This document shows, piece after piece, positions 55,110 through 64,000 of a stretch of DNA of 64,000 bases; position 1 is the stretch's first letter; each line of letters starts with the position of its first letter. Location of the stretch: NCBI GenBank assembly GCA_030789695.1, contig CM061142.1:154228714-154292713 (forward strand), read 5' to 3'. The DNA comes from Scilla litardierei. Lineage: Eukaryota > Streptophyta > Magnoliopsida > Asparagales > Asparagaceae. The position numbers and the translations under genes are program-made. A model generated the notes under the pieces. The model made no database searches and was not told where the DNA came from. It was given only the letters and a program-made list of their open reading frames with translations.

Positions 55110-57164
55110 TTACATAAACAGGTGAGGGTATCTGTCTCTCATCTCGTCCTCACGCTCCCAGGTGGACTCACCAGGGGATTCTTGCTGCCACATAACCCTT
55201 ACTAGATTAATGGCTTTCTTCTTTAGTACCTTCTGTCTCCGATCCAGGATGGCCACTGGTTGCTGTTTATAATCAGGTCGGGGCGCACTTCAATCTTTGA
55301 GAAGTCCACAAGGTGACTATGATCTCTCACATATTTTCGAAGCTGAGATACATGGAACACATCATGGATGCCCTCAAGGGAGGGTGGCAAGACAAGGCAA
55401 TAAGCAACCTCACCAATACGAGCCAAGATCTCGAATGGACCAATGAACCTCGTGCTCAACTTCCCTCATCTACCAAATCGAATCGTGCCACGTGTTGGGG
55501 AGATCTTCAAGAACACGTAATTGCCTGGTTAAAATTCCAATGGACGCCTCTTTATATATGCCCAATGCTTATAGCGATCCTGAGCGATACGAAGATTCTC
55601 CTTGATTGTCTGAACCACATCGATCGCTTCCACCACCAAGTCAGGTCCTAAGAGTTCACGGTCCCCAACATCGTCCCAGTTTAGAGGCGATCTGTAATTC
55701 CTTCCATACAGAGCAGCAAACGGTGCCATTCCAATGCTTGCTTGATAAATATTGTTGTAAGCAAACTCCACCAGGTGCAAATAATCTTCCCATGATCCCT
55801 TAAATTCCGGCATACAAGCCCTCAATATGTCCTCGAGGATCTGAATAACTCGCTCGGACTGTCCATCTATCTGGGGATGATATGCGGTACTAAACTTGAG
55901 ATGAGTCCCCAAACTAGACTGTAAACTTCTCCAAAAAAGTGAGGTGAATCTGGTGTCCCGATCAGAGATTATACAAACAGGAACTCCGTGAAGCCTCACG
56001 TCTCCTGCAAAGAATATTATGTCTAACACCTCACACTACCAAGTATAGAAAATGTAAGTGTGACGAAGGGGTTTTACCTCCATGGATCTTCGAGCCAAAT
56101 GCTCGGTAGACAGTCCAACTCGAAAGGGAATGAAATGTGTAGATTTGATCAAGCGATCAACGACTACCCAAATTGCGTCATTTCCCTTGGGTGTGCACGG
56201 TAACCCAGTCACAAAATCCATCGTCACGTGTTGCCATTTCCATTCAGGTATGGGGAGAGGCTGCAATAGACCTGTAACTCTTTGGTGTTTGACCTTCACC
56301 TGCTGACAGACCAAGCACGAGGCCACACTTTTGGCTATACTGTGCTTCATCCCATGCCCTCAGTAATGTTGTCGCAGGTCGTGGTACGTCTTTGTCCCTC
56401 CTGGATGAATTGAATAGGGGGAGGTATGGGCCTCTTTAAGTAATTCCACTCGAACAGCACCAGCCGGCACACATAGCCGAGTTCCAAATCTAAGAGATCC
56501 ATCTTCGTGAATGTGGAAGTCAGTCCGAAGTCCGGCCTCTACCTGTTCTTGGATTCTCCTTAATTTTTCATCCCCTAACTGCGCGGATTTGATCTGGTCC
56601 ACTAGATCGGACTGGACCTGTAAACCCAACATGGTTACTTTAACACCCGGAAGAACAACCTCTATCTCCATTTATCGCAGTGCCCACTAGAGATGAGGTT
56701 GAGAGGTCAACATCATCACAGCAGGATATCTACTGAGTGCATCAGGGACCACATTCACCTTTCCAGGGTGATACTGGAGATCGATATCATATTCTGCCAT
56801 TAGCTCAAGCCACCGACGCTGTCTCATGTTGAGCTCCTTCTGGGTGAATACATACTTCAAACGCTTGTGGTCGGTGTACACCTTGATATGCTCCCTAGCA
56901 GAAATTGTCTCCACATCTTTAGGGCAAAAATCACGGCTGCCAGCTCCAAGTCGTGTGTAGGGTAGTTTAGCTCATGCACCTTCAAAAGTCTAGAGGCATA
57001 AGCTACAACACGTCCATGCTGATGTAGGACACATCCAAGCCCTTTGCCAGAAGCATCACAGAAGATCTCGAATCCTCCAGAATAGTTCGAGATTGTCAGG
57101 CCTGGCACATTGTCAACCTTCTCTTCAACTCTTCAAATTCATGCTGACACTCCTCAGACCAGAT
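55110..57164 (-). pseudogene. pol: Tekay-2 pol remnant: end of reverse transcriptase, RNase H, integrase, chromodomain
   Basis: It starts at the junction in [16 protein letters not shown], the end of reverse transcriptase. RNase H follows ([16 protein letters not shown] to [11 protein letters not shown], about 57070-56700) with frameshifts near 57110 and 56890. The integrase zinc finger (HPGGTKTYHDL to CLVCQQ) contains a TGA near 56360. The core has [18 protein letters not shown] and GQSERVIQ. A candidate intron is at 56005-56077, followed by a one-base loss. A TAA near 55530 and a TGA near 55468 come next, then VGEVAYC-type sequence and, after a frameshift near 55265, a chromodomain (PVAILDRRQKVL to RYPHLF) ending at TAA 55110-55112. 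Confidence 0.87.
56005..56077 (-). other. Candidate spliceosomal intron in Tekay-2 integrase (73 bp)
   Basis: Follows LARRSME with GTAAAACC and ends TTCTTTGCAG|GAG, at the same codon as the 71-bp candidate in Tekay-1. Interior sequences are mostly different while the flanking exons are similar. The downstream exon lacks one base (GAGACGTGAGG), which breaks the frame after splicing. Confidence 0.68.
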
Positions 57165-58125
57165 GGCAATATATTCCGCTTCAGTCGTGGACAATGACAC
57201 CGAATTCTGTTTCTTAGAAAACCAAGAAACTAGGAAATTTCCTAGAAAATGGCAAGTGCCACTAGTACTTTTCCTCTCGGACTTGCATCCAGCAAAGTCG
57301 GCATCATTATATGAGATTAACTCATATGTGTTAGATTTAGGGTAAAGTAACCCATAATCTAGAGACTGATTGAGATAACGAAATATTCGTTTAACCGCAA
57401 TCAAGTGTGACTCCTTAGGTCTAGCTTGATATCTAGCACACAAGCATACAGAAAACATGATATCGGGCCTACTAGCGGTTAAGTAAAGTAAGCTACCAAT
57501 CATACCTCGATATAGACGAACTTCTACATCTTTTCCGTTTTCATCTTTGTGAAGATGGGTAGTTGTACTCATGTGAGTCCTTTTGCTTGAAGACGATTCC
57601 ATCCCGAATCACTTTATAAGCTCCCCTGTGTACTTTGTCTGATGTATGAAGGTGCCATTCTCCATTTGTCGAATTTGCAGTCCAAGGAAATAAGTGAGCT
57701 CTCCCATGTGGCTCATCTCGAATTCATCCTTCATTGACTTAGAAAATTCTTGACAAAGATTAAAGTTAGTAGAACCAAAAATTATATCGTCTACATGAAC
57801 TTGAATCAAGAGAATGTCATTTTCATAATCTTTAATGAAGAGTGTAGAATCAACTTCTCCCATTTTAAAACCTAAATTCAAAAGAAAGGTCTTGAATCGA
57901 TCATACCAAGCTCTAGGAGCTTGTCTCAACCCATACAACGCTTTCTTAAGTTTGAAAACATGATTTGGAAATTTTTTATGAATAAAACCAGGAGGTTGAG
58001 AAACATATACTTTTTCATTGACAGTCCCATTCAAAAATGCACTTTTAACATCCATTTGAAATAGTTTAAAATTCTTATGGGATGCAAAAGATAAAAGTAC
58101 TCTAATAGCTTCTAATCTAGCTACG

Positions 58126-58136
58126 GGGGCAAAAGA
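58126..58136. repeat. 11-bp target-site duplication, left copy (GGGGCAAAAGA)
   Basis: Repeated at 58411-58421. The pol frame (EESFAP-type codons) needs only one copy. Confidence 0.88.
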
Positions 58137-58410
58137 CAGTGTTCTAAAAATCAGCCTGGGCGGCCGCCTAGGCGGCGCCTAGGCGCTAGGCGGCCAGTAA
58201 ACGCTCCGAGTATGGCCTGGGCGGTCAATCTGGGCGTTTTTGGGATTAATCAGCCGCCTAAGCGTTCTGGGCGGTTCCTGAGCGGTTCCTGAGCAGTTCC
58301 TAGGCGGTTCCTGGGCAGTGTCTGGGCGTTTTTGGTAAATGGCTTAATTGCACAAGCGTATCTTTTAAATTTTATTTTGTTGCACACAAATACTCTTAAA
58401 TAGGTAAACA
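58137..58410. mobile_element. Unclassified 274-bp insertion with GC-rich palindromes
   Basis: Flanked by 11-bp duplications inside reverse transcriptase. Its left half is dense in GCCTAGGCGG-type repeats able to form hairpins (GGCGGCCGCCTAGGCGG at about 58163); the right third is AT-rich. It starts CAGTGTTCTAAAAATC and ends AGGTAAACA, without terminal inverted repeats, a poly-A tail or an ORF. The duplication length would fit a Mutator-like element or an LTR-less retroposon. I cannot place it in a family. Confidence 0.72.
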
Positions 58411-58421
58411 GGGGCAAAAGA
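58411..58421. repeat. 11-bp target-site duplication, right copy
   Basis: Matches 58126-58136. Confidence 0.88.
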
Positions 58422-60277
58422 TTCTTTGAAATCAATACCTTCCTCTTGCCGGTAGCCTTGAGATACTAACCTTGCTTTGTTCCTTGTGATTACCTCGTTC
58501 TCATCCGTCTTGTTCTTGAAGATCCATTTGGTCCCAATAACTTGGTGACCACTTGGAAGAGGAACGAGTTCCCAAACTTCATTTCTCTCGAATTGCATTA
58601 GTTCTTCTTCCATTGCCACTATCCAAGAGCTATCCTTACAAGCTCTTCGATGTTCTTTGGCTCAATGGTAGAGCCAAATGCGTAATGAGAGAATTCTTCA
58701 ATCCTCGACCTCGTTCGAACACCTACACCAATATCTCCAATAATTTGGTTATGGGGATGATTGCGAACGGTCGGATAAGTCACTAGGAACATCTTCAACA
58801 ATTTCGTTAGTATTGTTAGTCTCAATAATCGAATCATTAATCTTAACATTACTAAGAGTATCACAAATAACATCTACACTATCATCATCAACACGAGGAA
58901 CATCAAAATCTTCATTAAATGAAATGTGTAGTGATTCCTCAATCGTTGAAGAAGTTTTGTTGTATATCCGGTAGGCTTTGCTACGTGTGGAATATCCAAC
59001 AAAAATTCCTTCTTCGGAGCTTGGTTCAAATTTATCCAGATTACCGAAAGTGTTCTTGATAAAACATTTCGAACCAAAAACAAGAAAATATTTTACTTGA
59101 GGCTTTTTGTCATAAAACAACTTAAAACAAGTTTTGTTCGTTCGGGGTCTCACTAAGATCCTATTGAGCACATGACATGCCGTGTGCAATGCCTCTGCCC
59201 AAAATTGTAGTTCTAGATGACTATCATGGAGCATAGTGCGTGCACACTCAATAAGAGTCCTATTCTTTCTCTCTACAACACCATTTTGTGGTGATGCCAG
59301 AGGGAAGGAAAAATGATAAGTTATCCCAGTGTCATCACAAAACTTAGTAAAAGATTCATTCTCAAATTCTCCTCCATGATCACTACGGATAGTGGTAATG
59401 GTGGATCCTAAGAGATTCTGAATCTTCTTTGCAAATTTGGTAAATTCTTCATAAGCTTCATTCTTTTTAGTTAAGAATGAAACCCAAGTAAATCTAGAAA
59501 AGTCATCAACGACAACTAATCCATAATGAGCATTACCTAAAGAAGCGGTTCTAGTTGGTCCAAACAAATCTAGATGAAGAAGTTCTAGGGGCCTCTTAGA
59601 AGTAATCCATTCTTTAAGCTTAAAAGATGATTTACTAAGTTTATCTCTTTGACAAGAATCGCAAAAGTTTTTCTTATTAAAAGCAATTTTAGGAAAACCT
59701 TTGACTAGATCATGCTTAGCTAACTTATATAAGTGCTTGAAGTGAACATGACCAAACCGCCAATGCCATAATAGTTGTTCACTTGTGTTAGCAACTAAGC
59801 AATGCTCTACGGTTTTAGGAAAGCTCAAATAATAAATATTTTTACGCCTAATACCAGAAAATAAAACATTTGAATCACAGTCAACAATAGTACACAATCC
59901 TTCTCCAAAGTTAACCTGTAACCTTTGTCACAAAGTTGACTAATGGAAATGAGATTGTGACACAAACCACTAACAAGAAATACATTAGTAATTAAGGGTT
60001 TGGAAGGGTTACCAACAATACCTACTCCAATGATGGTTCCCTTTTGATTACCTCCAAAAGTGACTGTTGCACCATCCTTGATGCTAATCACTTCGGAGAG
60101 CAATGAGGGATCTACCGTCATATGTTTGGAGCAACCACTATCTAGAATCCATCCTTTCCCTTTAGAGCTAGTTTGACCTTTATTGCTCTTCTTCTTTCTC
60201 TTGGGTACCTATATAATATACCATAAGCTCATGGTACCCAATATTTGTTGGGTCCAAGGGGATTAGCCCTTTGGAAG

Positions 60278-62600
60278 CTAAGTCCAAGTGGACTTCCGCT
60301 TCCCAACATAATTACCATTATTAATAACATCATGAAAATAGGAATCAACATAAGCATTCCTATCATTTAGGCTAGTGTTCTTAGGACCCCAAATGGTGTA
60401 TGTTTTGGGAGTCCTTTTCCTAGTTGCATGCATACTTGTTGGATTTCTATGTGGTGCATACTTCTTAGGAACATGGTTTCTAGCATAAATATGAGGTGGT
60501 GGATATGCATTGGACATACGAGAATGATATGTATGCTTGGGAACATGAATGTTGTATGAAGCATATGGATCATGCATGACATGTGGAGGATGAGCATACA
60601 TGTAGGAATGATGCGTATGTGCATACATGTGTATATGAGCACGTACATGAGTATTTCTCATGTGTGGTTTTATACGTGTCCGTCGATGTGGAGCATAAAA
60701 AGTGTCATGATTATCAACTTGTGAAGTAGGAGGTTTCCTACGTGGATGAGTGTTAGTGTACATGTAAGCATGTCCTTGCTTTTGGTTTCCACCCTTAGTG
60801 GGTTTCTTGCCAAAAGGAAGAGAAGGTGAAGTGGTGACTTTCTTGATATGTTTGCTACCTATAGTGTCTTTGACACCACTTGTGGATGCACCGGAGGAAG
60901 GCCTCACAAAGTCTATAGTGACACAACTATAGGAGGTGCGAGCATTGGATGCATTCGCATTCACAAACCCAAGACCAACACGATGTGTGGTCGGAAATTG
61001 GTTTGCTAGCAAATCATCCAATTGTCCTTTTCCCTTATTGAATCTCACAATACGGGAGGACATGAGCTCATATTTCTCCTTTAGAAAAGAAATGTTGGTA
61101 TCCAAGGTGGACACCCGTGCTTTGAGCTCGTGCACTTGGGTTTTAAGAGAATCATTCTCTAAACCCAATTGTGTGTAATGTGTGACTAGATCACTCTTAT
61201 CCGTTGAATGTGTTTGATCTAGTTGAGATTTGAGGTTATTCACATCATCTCTCAAAGTGACATTTTGAGAAGCTAAGTTTGCTTTCTTAAGAGTTAAAGT
61301 ATCAACAATGGTGTCATTGTTGATAATGCATGGAATGGATGTCTTGCTAACATTTGATTTCTTTAAGCTAGTATATCTAAGCATTAAAGATTGATATTTA
61401 GCAAATAATTCTTCATTAGCAATACGAAGTTCATCCATTGTTACCTCGGTATCATTCGTGTCGGAATCACTCTCATCGGAGAGTGGATCCTCTCGGGCCA
61501 TGAAGCACATGTGAGCAATCTCACCCTTCTCATCATCGGAATCACTTGATGATTCTTCACTTGAGTCATTGAATGTACCTACGAGTCCTTTTCTTCTTGT
61601 CTCTCTTGTTCTTGTCGGACTTGTGGTACTTCGGAGCTTTCCACTTCTCTTTGTTCTTTAGCATTGGGCAATCCCTCTTGATGTGCCCTGGCTTATTACA
61701 CTTAAAGCAAAGAGATGAAGTAGCATTAGTAGACTCAAAACGTTTGTTTGAGGAAAATTTATCTTTGCGAAAGAAGTGTTGGAACTTCTTCGCCATTTGG
61801 GCCATTTCACCCAAATCCATCTTATCTTCCGAATCTTCGCTATCGGAGGATGATGAATTGGCGTTGAATGCCAAAGCCTTCTTCTTGGCCTCCGAAGGAT
61901 TTATCATAGCTCGAATCTTTAATCGGTTCTCTCGTCTTACCTCATAAGACATGAGAGTCCCGATAAGATTCACAACTGTGTAATTCTTCAAATCATTGAC
62001 CTCTTCGATGGCGATCGCTCTTCTTTCCCATTTGGAGGTCATTCCCATGATGATATTCCTTACCTTTTCAGGTTCGGTGTATATTTGGCCAAGGGCTTCC
62101 AATTCATTGGTGATGTCGGTAAAACGTCCGTACATCAATGCAATGCTCTCATTTTCCTGCATATGAAACAAATCGAAGTTTTGCACGGCAACATATAACT
62201 TTGAAAGTTTTACCTCGTTCGTTCTCTCATGGGTAACGATGAGATGGTTCCAAATTTAATATGCACTCTTACATGTGCATATCTTGTTGAACTCATTCGG
62301 GTCCAACGCACAATGAAGAGCGTTCATTGCTTTTGCGTTGTTGACTTCGGTGGATTTCTCGGAAGACGTCCATTTCTCGAAATCCTCTTCGGTGGGCTCG
62401 ACGTACTCCTTGTGGAGGGTTCTCCAAAGTGAAGCACTCCTAAGGAACGTCTCCATCCCACACTTCCAATAGGCAAAGTTAGTGCCATTGAAACGTGGAG
62501 GACGTACCGTAGATTGACCTTCGAAAAGTGTGGATGCTCCATCACGATTGTGATTGTTGTACGAAGTCGGTGGAGGAACGTTGTTATTGTTGGATGCCAT
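60278..62600 (-). pseudogene. gag: Copia-3 gag pseudogene (zinc knuckle, coiled coil, His/Tyr-rich tail)
   Basis: ATG at 62600 (MASNNNNVPPPTSYNNHN). The core has FNGTNFAYWKCGMETFLRS and KICTCKSAY; TAA at 62256-62258 replaces the Gln seen in Copia-2. The frame then runs on through LFHMQENESIALMY and the zinc knuckle CFKCNKPGHIKRDC (61668-61709). One extra A in an A-run near 61585 shifts frame. Then MCFMAREDP (61510), a coiled coil (about 61450-61030), HRVGLGF, and a 90-residue His/Tyr-rich tail (about 60680-60420). It ends YTIWGPKNTS and KSTWT before TAG at 60278-60280. Only two lesions in about 770 codons. Confidence 0.9.
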
Positions 62601-62614
62601 AGCTATTACCTTGT

Positions 62615-62626
62615 ACTCTGATACCA
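62615..62626 (-). other. Copia-3 primer binding site (initiator Met tRNA)
   Basis: Minus strand TGGTATCAGAGT, matching TGGTATCAGAGC except the last base, two bases inside the LTR. Confidence 0.87.
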
Positions 62627-62628
62627 AT

Positions 62629-64000
62629 TGTAAGGATCCTGTCTTTGGAGAAAACACTAGAAGGGGTGTTGAATAGTGTTTAAGCAATTTAAAATGATAA
62701 TTACACCAAATTAAAATGCTAACCAACAATATAGTGCGAAATTAGAATTAAACCCAAATAAGAAACAAATGCAAACACAATTATGTTTCTAGGGTTCAGA
62801 TTACCCAAGTCACTTCCCAACTTGTTCCCGGTAATCCTACGTCCCTTCCACCCGGATACCTCCGGATACTCAAGTTAGAACCCTAACTTGAGGTTTCCTT
62901 AAAACCCACTTGTAGCAACCCTACAAGTGAAATCGAATACAATCGATGTCCTTGACTCCCACAACTTGGGAGCAAGCAAACCACTCGCACAACCCGAGAG
63001 CAAATTCAATTTACGAAAGTAATGAAATTTGAAAGCAACACTTACAATCACCTATGCCTTGAAGTAGAACTTGAAGGAGAAGTGTGATGTGTGTTGTAGA
63101 CTCTCTTGGAAGAGAGGAGAAAGCCCTTTCTCTTGACTGCATCAAATACATGGAGGATCACTCTTTGGTTCTAGGTTGGAGAGCAAGAGATCAAAGATAG
63201 GAATTCTTAGGGCTTTGGATTTGGGAGCTTTAAAATTTATAAATGAAAGCTTAAGAGATTTTGAAATAGCTTAGGAAACCTTTCAATGGAACAGTAGAAG
63301 CCCATTATATAGGTTTCTCAAATCCATAAAACAGTTTAGGCAAAAACCCCTTTTGGAATCCGTGAGAAAATTCTCAACGGATAGAAACTGAACTCGCGAC
63401 AGTCGACTGTTGAAGAAACCACAGTCGACTGTTGCACAGTCAGCATGGGTAGGTAAGAATTCATAATGGTAACTTACCACGTGGATAGTCGACTGATGAA
63501 GCAAAGACAGTCGAGCGTTGAATCAACAGGTGACTGTAATTACTTCTACAGGTGACTGGCCGAAAGAATGGTAAGGTGAAGAAATCTGGAAATCCCGTAA
63601 GATAACAGGACAGACGACTGATGAAGATAATACAGTCGACTGTTAATCAGAACAGGCGACTGTAAATCCTTATACAGACGACTGTCAAATACCCTGAGAA
63701 TTTTCAGAGAGCTGAGTCAATAAATTGGCTCACAGACAGATAACTGTTGCAGCATACACAGTCGACTGATCCAAGGGACAGTCGACTGTATATTCAACAT
63801 TAGTCGACTGGCCGTAAAAGTCAGATCAATAAAGTTTGGGCAGAAGATGGAAAGGCGACTGATTTACAAAACACAGTCGACTGTCACTTGGACAGGCGCC
63901 TGTGAATCGTTCATCAGTTGCATGTGCGAAATAAACAGATAGGCCCAAAACTAGATTGTAAAAGTTTGTGAATAACAGACGACTGTAGAACAAAACACAG
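62629..64000 (-). repeat. Copia-3 5' LTR (partial, runs past window end)
   Basis: Starts TGTAAGGATCCTG with an AGAAGGGGTGTTGAATAG edge block. From 63400 on it is crowded with CAGTCGACTG and CAGGCGACTG boxes. Related to 26953-28380 from about 63013. Confidence 0.87.

Larger units (their letters stand above)
33853..57164 (-). mobile_element. Tekay-2, Ty3/gypsy chromovirus, 5' part deleted
   Basis: Minus-strand element with 3' LTR 33853-35500 plus 53986-54929, polypurine tract, chromodomain, integrase and RNase H. It stops abruptly at 57164 near the end of reverse transcriptase. Most of reverse transcriptase, protease, gag and the 5' LTR are gone, together with part of the flanking copia pol, which points to one deletion. 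LARD-2 is inserted in its LTR. The five bases before 33853 are GAGCT. Confidence 0.85.
57165..60200 (-). pseudogene. pol: Copia-3 pol: protease, integrase, reverse transcriptase, RNase H (truncated)
   Basis: Protease WILDSGCSKHMT (about 60120-60155) is in the frame of the preceding gag. A frameshift near 59890 precedes the integrase zinc finger (LLWHWRFGHVHF, CDSCQRDK). The core has HLDLFGPTR, SDHGGEFEN and SPQNGVVERKNR. Frameshifts near 58785 and 58640 follow. Reverse transcriptase has [13 protein letters not shown], then the 274-bp insertion, LQMDVKSAFLNG-type sequence and HVDDIIFG (His for the usual Tyr of YVDD). TGA at 57609-57611. RNase H (DADFAGCKSERKSTSG) is cut after AEYIA, where the frame runs on into Tekay-2. 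Confidence 0.9.
57165..64000 (-). mobile_element. Copia-3, Sirevirus-like element, 5' half (right end outside window)
   Basis: 5' LTR from 62629 past the window end, primer site, gag and pol up to RNase H, all on the minus strand. Pol stops at STTEAEYIA where Tekay-2 sequence begins. It is close to Copia-2 in Gag and Pol but a different family in its LTR. The remainder of a copia pol plus a 3' LTR lies at 26953-33805 in the same orientation, so both may be one element split by Tekay-2. Confidence 0.85.

Noticed and set aside
58137..58410. Assignment of the small insertion as a hAT MITE, SINE or Helitron
   Set aside because: hAT elements make 8-bp duplications and have inverted ends, SINEs have a tRNA-like head and poly-A or simple tail, and Helitrons make no duplication. 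None fits.

Overview
This window is angiosperm intergenic heterochromatin made almost entirely of nested LTR retrotransposons. I see no host gene, rRNA, tRNA or CRISPR array. The plant assignment rests on Sirevirus-like Ty1/copia elements (LTRs close to a GGGGTGAATAG motif, initiator-Met tRNA primer sites, very long coiled-coil Gag) and on Tekay/Del-like chromoviruses (Ty3/gypsy with a C-terminal chromodomain). The species cannot be named. Element names (Copia-1, LARD-1 and so on) are labels used only here.

Left arm (1-28380): the 3' LTR of an old Sirevirus-like host element (26953-28380) is interrupted by part of a Tekay-type LTR (25960-26952). That LTR is interrupted by Copia-1 (from before base 1 to 25959), which codes only for Gag. 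One Copia-1 LTR is split by LARD-1 (5366-25352, 5-bp duplication TATAC), a non-coding gypsy-type element with 3.4-kb LTRs. LARD-1's first LTR contains Tekay-1 (7235-16649), a chromovirus with gag, protease, reverse transcriptase, RNase H, integrase and chromodomain.

Middle and right arm (28381-64000): the host element continues with a 3' ORF in the envelope position, split by a solo LTR (30178-31978, duplication ATATC), and the end of its pol gene (33630-33805). Tekay-2 (33853-57164) follows and contains LARD-2 (35501-53980, duplication GTGAG). LARD-2 contains Copia-2 (38266-47547, duplication GGGTT), the best preserved copia element. From 57165 to the window end lies the 5' half of a Sirevirus-like element (pol, gag, primer site, 5' LTR). 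It may be the other half of the host element, but the two LTRs look too different to be sure. A 274-bp unclassified insertion with an 11-bp duplication sits in its reverse transcriptase.

All coding elements read on the minus strand and most reading frames are broken; many stops look like C-to-T changes. The most notable observations are: a palindrome-rich U3 module shared by a gypsy LTR and a copia LTR; a candidate intron at the same integrase position in two chromovirus families; a second candidate intron between gag and protease; a repair-by-copying scar in LARD-1; and an uncharacterised envelope-position ORF.
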